64,000 nucleotides of DNA, from assembly GCA_015056735.1 (NCBI GenBank), contig SVFT01000004.1:1-64000 (forward strand), in the 5' to 3' direction. Each line of letters opens with the position of its first letter. The stretch's first letter is position 1. Below, piece by piece: positions 54,317 through 63,105 of the stretch. The notes under the pieces are model-generated. The model ran no database searches. It saw only the letters and a program-made list of their open reading frames with translations, and had not been told where the DNA came from. This DNA comes from Lachnospiraceae bacterium (GTDB lineage Bacteria; Bacillota; Clostridia; Lachnospirales; Lachnospiraceae). The position numbers and the translations under genes are program-made.

Positions 54317-54357
54317 AGAAGATGATATTACTGTCGTGAAAAGGGAGGATGCAAAGC

Positions 54358-55692
54358 ATGAATGATTCAAAAATAACGATTTTGGGTCTGGGAGCGGTAA
54401 GCAGATCATTGATAAATCTGCTGATTCGAGAAAAGGCTTTCTCGTTTGACGATATCCGGGTTGCGGATATGAGCGAGGAAGCTTATTCATATTTCAGCAG
54501 CATTGGCGGAAAAAAAGAAAACTTTATAAACGTGCGTTTTGACAGTAAAAACTATCTGGATATATTTGCAGATATGAAAAAAGGTGATTTTCTGGTACGA
54601 CTTGCTGACGGATTCGATGACACGTTTTTGGCAAAAGAGTGCATGGAAAGAGGCATTCATTTCATAAGCACCAGTGACGACACGTTTCGAGATATCCCTT
54701 TCACCGAGCCGTTTCGCTACAGGACACACTTTTACCGGTACAAGGAACTGATGGAACAGTCTAAGGGATGTGCCACCTCCGTGCTTCAGTTCGGGATGAA
54801 TCCCGGACTGATTAGTATATTAACCAAAAAAGCGCTTATTGATATCGTTGAAAATGACGAGGGCAGTTATGTGACACAAAACAGGGACAGACTCAGGCAG
54901 CTTATTGATGCAGGCGACTTTCCTCTGCTTGCAAAGGAGCTTAAGGTGACATCCTTTGTTGTGTCAGATCTGGATTCCACGCAGGCAGATATTACAGAAG
55001 ACGAGAATACACTATACAATACATGGAATGTTGACGATTTTTTTGATGAAATGAATGACAGGTCGATACTGAAGGTCGGTAGCCTTGTATCCCTCGAGGA
55101 GCATCTGAAGAGATTGGGTGTTTTACCGGAACAGGTATACTATTATAACAGATATGACGGAACCCTTGTGCTTGATGTGGTCGGAAAGGATCTGAAGACA
55201 GAAGCTTACGCATGCAGCGGAACATTTGCCGGTTGCGTGGATGCGCATGAAGAGATTTTCTCAATCCATGATTATTATACGATTAGGGATAGTAAGGACG
55301 AGGTAGATTATGCGCCTTCGGTTATGTTTGTATATCGCTCAAGCGACCTTGCGATGAACTCTGTCTATCGTGCAGATGTCGACTTGTACAATATGGGCAA
55401 ATATCAGACCATGATTATCACAAATGACAGGATGACTGCAGGCACAGAAGCGGTGGGAGCAATAGCAGAAGGAAAGAATTTTTCTTCCGTATATGTTGGC
55501 ATAGCGCCCGATTACAATAAGGACGGGTTAGAGACACCATCCATTTTGGAAGTGTCGGCCTCAGTGTATGCTGCAATTCTTTACATATACAAGCATCCAT
55601 GCGAAGGGATAATGCTTCCCGAGTACCTGGATGTCAGCGAGATCCTTTCGCATACAGAACGGTTTCTTCCTGTTATTTCAAAAAGAATCTGA
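54358..55692 (+). CDS. Homospermidine synthase/saccharopine dehydrogenase-like protein
   Basis: AAGGGAGG lies nine bases before ATG 54358. The 444-residue protein starts with a Rossmann strand (KITILGLGAVSRSLINLLIR) and contains SVLQFGMNPGLISILTKKAL, like the family motif near the NAD site, and later YYYNRYDGTLVLDVVGKDL. It resembles bacterial homospermidine synthases, which join putrescine-type amines using NAD+, but a related dehydrogenase activity is possible. GATC is sparse (four by hand count in 1.3 kb, against about twenty in the 0.9-kb era gene). It is 41 bases after the DeoR stop and 29 before the broken peptide synthetase gene, suggesting a common pathway. Confidence 0.7.
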   Translation: MNDSKITILGLGAVSRSLINLLIREKAFSFDDIRVADMSEEAYSYFSSIGGKKENFINVRFDSKNYLDIFADMKKGDFLVRLADGFDDTFLAKECMERGIHFISTSDDTFRDIPFTEPFRYRTHFYRYKELMEQSKGCATSVLQFGMNPGLISILTKKALIDIVENDEGSYVTQNRDRLRQLIDAGDFPLLAKELKVTSFVVSDLDSTQADITEDENTLYNTWNVDDFFDEMNDRSILKVGSLVSLEEHLKRLGVLPEQVYYYNRYDGTLVLDVVGKDLKTEAYACSGTFAGCVDAHEEIFSIHDYYTIRDSKDEVDYAPSVMFVYRSSDLAMNSVYRADVDLYNMGKYQTMIITNDRMTAGTEAVGAIAEGKNFSSVYVGIAPDYNKDGLETPSILEVSASVYAAILYIYKHPCEGIMLPEYLDVSEILSHTERFLPVISKRI

Positions 55693-55721
55693 CATGCTTT
55701 TATTTAAGAGAGGGATTGTAA

Positions 55722-58584
55722 ATGAGATACATGGAAGGTGTAATGGATTGGGTCAGGACCAATCCGGATAAGACTGTTTTATTCGATACGGAAGCAGACA
55801 AGGCGATGTCATACGGCGAGCTTGACAGATTGACATCAGGTATTTATGCCTACCTGGCTGACAGGGGATCGGCAGGGAAGCTTTTGTCATGATAGATCTT
55901 CCGCGCGGGATCAATGTTGCGGTGGCAGCCATCGGCGTATGGAGAGCAGGAGCCGCTTATGTTATCGTGGAGGAGGGGACTCCCGCTTCGAGAAAGGATT
56001 ATATATATCAGGATTGCGGATGCCGCCTTCTTATCGATCAGGAGACATATGCGCAGATGCTGAATACGCCTGGAAAAGAGGGATACGAAAAAACGGAGCT
56101 GCACGACGCGGCATATACCATATACACCTCAGGTACAACAGGGGATCCCAAAGGCGTGGTCCATGAATACGGTACCTTAGAGGAGAATCTCGCTCATTTT
56201 AAGCATGACGGGAAATACCTCATGAATGAGAATGACACATTTCTGCTGGTCACACCTCTTTCGTTTGTTGCGGGTGCGATCGTTATTAATCTTATGCCAT
56301 ATCTTGGTGTCACGCTGATTATCGCACCTTTTTCTGTTGCAAAAAACCCTGCAAAACTCCTTGATTGTATGTCAAAATACAAGGTAACCGCTACGTTTTT
56401 CACACCGTCCTATCTAAAGCTCAATCCTGTGTTTCATTCGGAACTTCGGACGCTGATCATCTCCAGTGAACCCTTGGAAAATGTCTACAGAGATGACGTG
56501 GCTATCTATAATACATACGCACAGTCAGAGACCGGTTATCTGGCGACTGTTTTTAAAACGGACAAGGCCTATGACAGAACACCTGTCGGCGTACCCCAGT
56601 GTCCGGGCCGTGAGATCCTGATTCTGGATGAAGACGGCAATAAAGTATCAACCGGAGAGGCAGGCGAGATATGCTTCCAAAATCCTTACTTCAGAGGGTA
56701 TATGAATCTTCCGGAGGAAAATGAAAAAGTTTTTCGCGGAGGCATCTATCACTCGGGTGACCTTGGAAAGCAGCTCCCGGATGGCAACTTTATGATTCTC
56801 GGGCGCAGCGACGATATGATCAAGGTGAACGGAAACAGGGTGGAAATCGGTGAGATCGAAAAGGTCATGAAAGAAACGCTCGGCTTGTCATGGGCAGCTG
56901 TTAAAGCTTTTAAAGATGATGACAGGATATCCATCTGCGGTTATTACACTGACGATATTGTATTTAACACCCTGGAAACAAAACGGGCAATCAACAAAAA
57001 ACTTCCTTACTACATGGTTCCCACGCATTTTATAAAGCTTGACAGAATTCCGCTTAATGAAAACGGAAAGCTTAGCCGCAAGGATCTCCCGAAGCCTGAC
57101 TTAAACGTAAGATCAGCGCTGTATGCAAAGCCGGAGAATGAGATTGAAGAGTGTATCTGTAAAGCAGCGGAGTCGGTTCTTGGCATTGAAAGAATAGGTG
57201 CTTTGGATGATCTGTATGAGCTTGGATTAGACTCGCTAAGCTCCATAAAACTCATAGTAGAAGCCGACCTTGACGGACTTACGGTTGGGATGTTATTTAG
57301 CGGATTTACGCCAAGGGATACCGCAAAAATATATCTGGAGGAATACCGGGAGAAAGGAGCGGCGGATATCAAGCTGCTTAGGGGTTATACCTCCAAGGAG
57401 GAAAAATATGCAATGTTTAAGAAGCAGGAGGAAATCGCCAGAAAAAAAGAGCATCCGCTGCTTAGTGAACAGTTAGCCGCCTTAGACTGGCAGCTTGCCG
57501 GACCGCACACCACCATGAACAATTATCCCTTTTTTTTCAGGTTCGGTAATGATGTGGACCTGACGCGCCTTGCGGCTGCTGTCGAAAACGTTCTGAAAGC
57601 GCATGGTGTTTTTTCGACCATTCTGTCGTTTAACGAGGATGGGGATATCGTTCAGAAGTATGATCCAAACACGGACAAGAAAGTGGTTATCGAGAAGATA
57701 TCGGAAGCAGAGCTTGTAAATCTCCGTGAGCATCTGGTCAGATATTATAAGCTTATCGGAAGCCCTCTTTTCCGAGCTAAAATATACGAAACGGAAGCAG
57801 GAGGGTATCTGTTCATAGATATCCATCACCTTATAGGTGACGGTACATCCATACCGATTTTGTTAAGGGATATTTCCGACAGCTACGAGGGGGAGTCGCT
57901 TGAAGAGGATTTCTACTTTGCCAATCTCACGAGGCTTGAGGAGAAAACCCATACAGATATTTATGCAAAGGCCAAGGAATACTATACAGCCAGAGAGAAC
58001 GAGCACGAATGGTCGCGTTATCCCAGATTAGACGGATCTGTTGCTGTTAAGGGTGTTAAATTTATGTCATTTCTGCTGCCCGTGAAAGCGCAATGGAAAC
58101 GAACATCATAGGAATGCTGATGAGGTGTATTACCTGTTATATTGACCTGAAGGAAGGAATGACGATAGGAGATTTCCTTAAGGAGGTCAGGAAAGAGATA
58201 GCGCTTAGTCTTTCCTACAGTTGTTATCCCCATACTAATATGCTCCCGGAGCCTAACATGTCTTTTTGTGTTATCTACCAGAAGGAGTATGCCGATGGAG
58301 GAGATACCGATACCTTACTTGGGCAGAAACTCGTGGAACTTCCCAAACATTCCGATTCCAACGAATCGCTGATTGATATGGAGATCTATGAAGCGGAAGA
58401 GGGGACTGAGATTGTGCTCACTTATATTCCGTCCTGTTATACAGATGAAAGCATGAACCGATTCCGCCGCATGATCATGAAATCCGCAGCTTTGCTGGTT
58501 CGGTATGCTGAGGAACCGGAATATGAGCTTGACCGGCTTTTGTCCATCATAAAGGATGACAATCCGGGAAGCTCTATCTCGTAG
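55722..58584 (+). pseudogene. Nonribosomal peptide synthetase, A-PCP-C, frameshifted and internally deleted
   Basis: The start (MRYMEGVMDWVRTNPDKTVL) runs to YLADRG in one frame; the domain continues as GIGREAFVMIDLPRG in another, so one G seems lost from GGGG near 55863-55867. The adenylation domain has TIYTSGTTGDPKGVVHE, YAQSETGY, YHSGDLG and GRSDDMIKVNGNRVEIGE. A carrier domain follows with LGLDSLSSIKL, then a condensation domain with HHLIGDG. Near 58080 about 90 residues are missing and the frame changes: FMSFLLP joins to RESAMETNIIGML, and the rest ends at 58584. In A-domain motif A4 the Asp that usually holds the amino group reads as Val (PLSFVAGA), so the substrate may not be a normal alpha-amino acid. 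Confidence 0.82.
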
Positions 58585-58610
58585 CAGCTTACCGGAGCAA
58601 AGCGGATGTA

Positions 58611-58675
58611 AGCCCTCCCTTTGAGCGGAGCTGTTTCAATTCAATGTCTGTTGAAACAGCTCTAGAGGGGGGCTT
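58611..58675 (+). terminator. Terminator after the peptide synthetase region
   Basis: GAGCTGTTTCAA (58628-58639) pairs perfectly with TTGAAACAGCTC (58651-58662). An outer, less regular stem (CCCTCCCT with AGGGGGG) extends it and TTTT follows. It insulates the next operon. Confidence 0.78.
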
Positions 58676-58752
58676 TTCGTTGTTTTTTTGACGTGGATTC
58701 GCTATACTGTATCTGAATGAAAGTCTTATTTTCACTGTGAGGAGGGATTCTT

Positions 58753-60381
58753 ATTTTAGGTGTTGTAATAGCCGATGATGAGAAAAAGATCTGTCGACTG
58801 ATCGAGTATCTGATCGATTGGGAGAACATGGGCGTGGAGCTTTTGGGCGTCGCATATGACGGCATATCTGCGTTTAAACTTGTGCAGGAAAAGCACCCGG
58901 ACATCCTTCTTACAGATATCCGTATGCCGGGCGCGACCGGCCTTGAACTGATCGAGAGTGCAAAGAAGCTCAATCCGAATCTGAAATGCATCATTATCAG
59001 CGGATACAAGGATTTTGAGTATGCGCAGCAGGGCCTGCGTTTTGGCGTAAAAGATTATTTGCTTAAACCGATCAACCAGGACGAACTTCTGCGATCGATC
59101 TCACATATCGTCGACGAGGCAAAAGAGAATCGAACCACCCTTGACAAGCAGGTGGAGCTGGAAAGCAAGATCAAAGATTTCTCGCAGGAGACCCGAAGGA
59201 CATTCTTAAAGACTGTTCTCGGACAGAAACAGGGGACGGATCCTGCCAAGATCGTGCAGCTGACGTCCGATCTGTTCCGGCGTGAAGATGGCATTCTTCG
59301 TGGGACGGCACGTTTTATTCTTGTACGCCCCGATACCGGCTATGTGGATTATACGATCGATTCGTTTGATATGCTGCTCGATAAGACGACGGAGATGGTT
59401 AAAACCGATTTTGCCGTGCCCGGAACAGAACTGCTTGCGGAGGTTTCGCGGGATGGCATCGGCGTATTGATCTGCGGCGATGATATACCGCGCACACAGC
59501 TTTTAAAGTCGGCCAATCGCATACGTGAGAAAGTACTCGGACTTCGTGATCTTTTCAGAGGAGCGACCGTGACGACAGTGATCTGCCCTGCTGCAACAAG
59601 CGCGGAAGAGCTGATCTATAATATCTGCAATGCGCGTCTTTCGATGGAAGACCGCATTCTGTTCGAGCCTGACAGGATCGTGGAACTGCAAAAGACTTCT
59701 CTTGATGCACTTAGAAGCAATGCGGCGGTCAAAAATGAGATCAATCGTTATCTGGAAGATGTCGAGGAGAACGTGCGTCTGGAATCGCTTTCGCAGTTTT
59801 TGCGGGAAGCGCGGGAACGGATCCTTTCCATGGATCATATTACCGGCGCTGCGATCAGAGAGTGCACGATGAGTTTACTGTCGTTTATCTTAAAACGTCT
59901 TGGTACAATGGATGGGACGTTGGAGAAGGAAGAAGTGACGGAATCCTTTACAGTTCTTTATGATCACTGCGGCAGTGCGGAAGATGCTTTTATCCTTCTT
60001 GATAAAACGGTGTGTGATATTCGCGATGCGGTATTTGAGAACCTGAAGAATCGTGAGATCAGACCGATCAAATTTGCAAAGAAGTATATCGAAGAAAACA
60101 AAGGTATGAACATCAGCCTCGAAGATCTGGCCGATCAGGTTGGTTTCAGCTATAACTATTTTTCTTCGCTTTTCAAGAAAGAGACCGGTAAGACGGTGAC
60201 GGAATACATTCAGCAGGTGCGTATTGAGGCGGCCAAGAAACTTCTTCTCGAAAAAGAAAAGAAGATCCCCGAGATCGCGGCGCTTGTCGGTTATAACGAC
60301 GTCAAATTTTTCACAAAGCAGTTCAAAAAAACGGTCGGCGTATCGCCGGGAGAATTTCAGAAACTGTTCTATGAGAAGTAG
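58753..60381 (+). CDS. YesN-type response regulator (REC-AraC), apparent AUU start
   Basis: From ATT 58753 the frame reads (M)LGVVIADDEKKICRLIEYL, exactly a receiver start with the acidic pair, and AGGAGG lies seven bases before ATT. An in-frame stop at 58738-58740 excludes any longer form, and there is no ATG, GTG or TTG before 58828, which would remove the acidic pair. The 542-residue protein has the phospho-acceptor Asp in LLTDIRMPG (about 55) and KDYLLKPI. A middle ligand/linker domain follows, and an AraC DNA-binding domain from about 440 (ISLEDLADQVGFSYNYFSSL, IPEIAALVGYNDVKFFTKQF). It likely controls the sugar transport genes downstream. Confidence 0.85.
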   Translation: MLGVVIADDEKKICRLIEYLIDWENMGVELLGVAYDGISAFKLVQEKHPDILLTDIRMPGATGLELIESAKKLNPNLKCIIISGYKDFEYAQQGLRFGVKDYLLKPINQDELLRSISHIVDEAKENRTTLDKQVELESKIKDFSQETRRTFLKTVLGQKQGTDPAKIVQLTSDLFRREDGILRGTARFILVRPDTGYVDYTIDSFDMLLDKTTEMVKTDFAVPGTELLAEVSRDGIGVLICGDDIPRTQLLKSANRIREKVLGLRDLFRGATVTTVICPAATSAEELIYNICNARLSMEDRILFEPDRIVELQKTSLDALRSNAAVKNEINRYLEDVEENVRLESLSQFLREARERILSMDHITGAAIRECTMSLLSFILKRLGTMDGTLEKEEVTESFTVLYDHCGSAEDAFILLDKTVCDIRDAVFENLKNREIRPIKFAKKYIEENKGMNISLEDLADQVGFSYNYFSSLFKKETGKTVTEYIQQVRIEAAKKLLLEKEKKIPEIAALVGYNDVKFFTKQFKKTVGVSPGEFQKLFYEK

Positions 60382-60392
60382 GGGACCTTTCC

Positions 60393-61421
60393 ATGAAACC
60401 GAGAAAACTGATCGTTACATTCAAATATCTTGTGGTCGCTCTTGGCGTATGGCTTGCGGCCGCATGTATCCTTACTTTTTTTCTGATCACAAACTATTCA
60501 AGTGACCATGTTACGGAGTATATGGTCACATTTATTCTGATGCTTGCGTTTTTGATCGCGATCATTTATGCGATGAGAGAGAAGATCGAAGCGCCGATCA
60601 TCCGTTTTGGCAGAAAGCTGTCTCTTTTTAATGAAGGTATTGTGTTCAACGAACTGTTTGATGATATGGCAGATCTGTCCGATGTATCGGAGGAGACGGC
60701 AGGTAAGCTCAAAGAACTTCTCGATAAGGACAGGATGATCGAAAATGCCAAGCAGCAGGCACGGTACCTTGCTCTTCAGAATCAGATCAATCCGCATTTT
60801 CTGTACAATGTCCTAGAGTCCATTCGTTCGGATGCCCTGATGGCCGGTGCGCCCGAGATCGGTAAGATCGCGGAGGCACTTGCCGTCTATTTTCGCTACA
60901 CAACTTCCAAAATGGAAAATCTAAGCACACTTCAGGAAGAACTTGGTAATGTCGAGACGTATTTTCTGATCCAGAAATACCGATTTGAGGACAAGATCGC
61001 GCTCGATATCCGTTATGATACGGAAGATCGTGACGTATTAAAGATCCAGATCCCGAAACTGACGCTTCAGCCGATCGTGGAGAACGCGATCAAGCATGGT
61101 CTGGAGCCGCAGGTGGAAGGCGGCAGTGTAACGATCTCGGTTGAGCATACGGACAGAAATGTTTTTATTTCCGTCAGCGACAACGGCGTCGGCATCGATG
61201 AAGAGCGTCTGGCACCGCTGAATGAGAAGCTTGAGAAAATGTACATGGGCGATGAGTCTTTAAATGAATCCGGAAAAGGCGGCATCGCGCTGATCAATGT
61301 TAATTCCAGAATCCGTCTTCTTATGGGAGAGGAGTACGGTATCCATATTTTCAGTACGGCAGGACTTGGAACTGAGGTTCGCATCACACTCCCGTATATG
61401 ATGGATGAGGGCGTGGTATGA
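60393..61421 (+). CDS. YesM/LytS-type sensor histidine kinase
   Basis: The 342-residue kinase has two membrane segments within the first 60 residues with almost no extracellular loop, so it probably senses through a partner or the membrane. The His_kinase box is LQNQINPHFLYNVLESIRSD (phospho-acceptor His), followed by the HATPase boxes PIVENAIKHGLEP, SDNGVGI and GKGGIALINVNSRI. It lies 11 bases after the regulator gene and overlaps the next gene by four bases, so the three make one translation-coupled operon. Confidence 0.92.
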   Translation: MKPRKLIVTFKYLVVALGVWLAAACILTFFLITNYSSDHVTEYMVTFILMLAFLIAIIYAMREKIEAPIIRFGRKLSLFNEGIVFNELFDDMADLSDVSEETAGKLKELLDKDRMIENAKQQARYLALQNQINPHFLYNVLESIRSDALMAGAPEIGKIAEALAVYFRYTTSKMENLSTLQEELGNVETYFLIQKYRFEDKIALDIRYDTEDRDVLKIQIPKLTLQPIVENAIKHGLEPQVEGGSVTISVEHTDRNVFISVSDNGVGIDEERLAPLNEKLEKMYMGDESLNESGKGGIALINVNSRIRLLMGEEYGIHIFSTAGLGTEVRITLPYMMDEGVV

Positions 61422-62851
61422 AGAACGAGATCCTTCGTTTTGAAAACGTGCACTGCATGATGGAGAGAAGGCAGTGCATCAATGGACTGTTCCTGGACCT
61501 GTTTGACGCTGAGATCTGCGGTATCATGGTCGATAATATCCGGGAGAGAGAGTATATTCTGCAGCTTTTGCGCGGGGAACTGTCTCCATATTATGGCTGG
61601 ATGTATTATGACGGCAATAAAGTCACGTCAAAGCGTGCGCTTGACCTGATGGCATCCAAGATCGCATTTATCAATGCAAGCGAGGCGATCTACGGACATC
61701 TCTCCGTGGAGGAGAACATCTATGTTGCCAGACGTAACGTTGAGTGGTATGAGCCTGTTAACAGGCTTTGCAGGGATGCACAGGAAAAGCTGGACGACTT
61801 ATCGCTTTCGCTCAAATGCGATAAGAAGGGATATCTTCTTGGCGCCGGAGAAGCAAAACAGGTAGAACTTCTGCGCGCGTTTGAATCAGGCTGCCGCATC
61901 GCGGTGATCTCGGAGATCGAGCAGGTCGTTACGGATGTACAGCTTGAGAGCTTTTTTGAACTGGTCGAGACGCTTCGCGGGAGAGGTATGTCCTTTCTGT
62001 ATTTCTCTACAAGTACGTCAAGACTGTTTCGCTATGCCGACAGGATCACCGTAGTCAAAAAAGGGCGTACGGTCGGCTTTGTGGATCGTGAGAATTTTGC
62101 GAGATCTTCACTTTACATGCGTTTGTACGGCAAGATGGCCGGGATCTCGGAAGATGCTTCTGCACGCAGTCTTACGCCGGCGGCCGACGGACACGATGTA
62201 CTTCGTTTTGTCCGCATGAAGATAAACGGCCTTCCGCCGATCGACCTTTCGCTTAAGGCAGGCGAGCTCTTAAATGTTTTCGATGCGGATTATGCGAATT
62301 TTCATAATCTGGTAGAAGTTCTTGAGGGTGAGCACCTTCCGGAGAACGGTCATTTTCTCTTAAAAGGTGTCCGCTATTCTTCCGGGAACATGGAACATGC
62401 GATCAGACAGGGGATCGGATTCATTGAAGGAAAATCAATGGAACGAATGCTATTTATGGATCTGTCCGTTCTCGATAACCTTGTTATCATGCTTTGCTGC
62501 AAGAAACACAAGATCTTCAGTCGTAAAAAATACAGACGTCTTGTTCTTAACTTCTACGGCGATGTCTTTACAAGAGAAGAACTTGACCATAAGGTATATG
62601 AAGTCAGTGACGAGTGCAAATTAAAGCTTATCTTTTACAAGTGGATCCTTGTAAAACCGACCGTACTTGTCTGCGTTCGCCCCTTTGCATCGGTTGATTA
62701 CCACATGAGGCAGCTGACAGCCGATCTTCTTCGAAAGGCGGCCGAAGAGGGGATCGCGGTCATCATTTTTTCTAATCAGTTTGATGAGTCACATACGATG
62801 AAAGGCAAGTGCCTGACGATTCGTAACAGCGAGATCTCGATCGAAGAGTGA
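61418..62851 (+). CDS. RbsA-like double ABC protein lacking Walker A motifs (pseudo-ATPase)
   Basis: The 477-residue protein has the length and two-halves layout of sugar ABC ATPases of the RbsA/MglA type. LSVEENIYVARR resembles LSVAENI in the first half, and FIEGKSMERMLFMDLSVLDN resembles the second-half Q-loop region. However, the P-loop positions read VDNIREREY (38-46) in the first half and DADYANFH in the second. The signature reads GAGEAKQ, and the Walker B acidic residues are changed (VISEIEQ, VLVCVRPF). It cannot hydrolyse ATP in the normal way. Coupling to the YesMN genes suggests a regulatory role, for example binding the sugar permease and reporting its state. That role is inference. 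Confidence 0.8.
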   Translation: MKNEILRFENVHCMMERRQCINGLFLDLFDAEICGIMVDNIREREYILQLLRGELSPYYGWMYYDGNKVTSKRALDLMASKIAFINASEAIYGHLSVEENIYVARRNVEWYEPVNRLCRDAQEKLDDLSLSLKCDKKGYLLGAGEAKQVELLRAFESGCRIAVISEIEQVVTDVQLESFFELVETLRGRGMSFLYFSTSTSRLFRYADRITVVKKGRTVGFVDRENFARSSLYMRLYGKMAGISEDASARSLTPAADGHDVLRFVRMKINGLPPIDLSLKAGELLNVFDADYANFHNLVEVLEGEHLPENGHFLLKGVRYSSGNMEHAIRQGIGFIEGKSMERMLFMDLSVLDNLVIMLCCKKHKIFSRKKYRRLVLNFYGDVFTREELDHKVYEVSDECKLKLIFYKWILVKPTVLVCVRPFASVDYHMRQLTADLLRKAAEEGIAVIIFSNQFDESHTMKGKCLTIRNSEISIEE

Positions 62852-62910
62852 CCGTTCAAAAAGATACCAAGATGACGGCCAAAATTGATAAAAAAATGAC
62901 ATTTCTAGTT

Positions 62911-62950
62911 AAAACTGCCTAAAAGAACGTGAAGTTTTTTGGGCAGTTTT
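62911..62950 (+). terminator. Terminator of the YesMN operon
   Basis: AAAACTGCC (62911-62919) pairs with GGCAGTTTT (62942-62950) with further A-T pairs inside. The T-run is partly in the stem and TTCTTTTG follows. Confidence 0.65.
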
Positions 62951-63005
62951 GTGATTCTTTTGCGTATTTCGTAAAATAATCCCCCCTAAATCATAAAATA
63001 GACCA

Positions 63006-63034
63006 TTGTTGTTTGTTCATAATTTATTTATAAT
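63006..63034 (+). promoter_or_regulatory. Promoter of the sugar-binding protein gene
   Basis: TTGTTG (63006-63011), a 17-base spacer and a perfect TATAAT (63029-63034) lie about 70 bases before the start. The surrounding AT-rich bases with TTGTTCAT repeated (63013-63020 and 63036-63043 in similar form) are candidate sites for the YesN-type regulator. Confidence 0.6.
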
Positions 63035-63105
63035 TTGTTCATCGGGCAGGGGCTATTGCGCCTGTCTGAAGACACTATTTAACCAAGAAGGGAGAAAAGA
63101 AAAAG

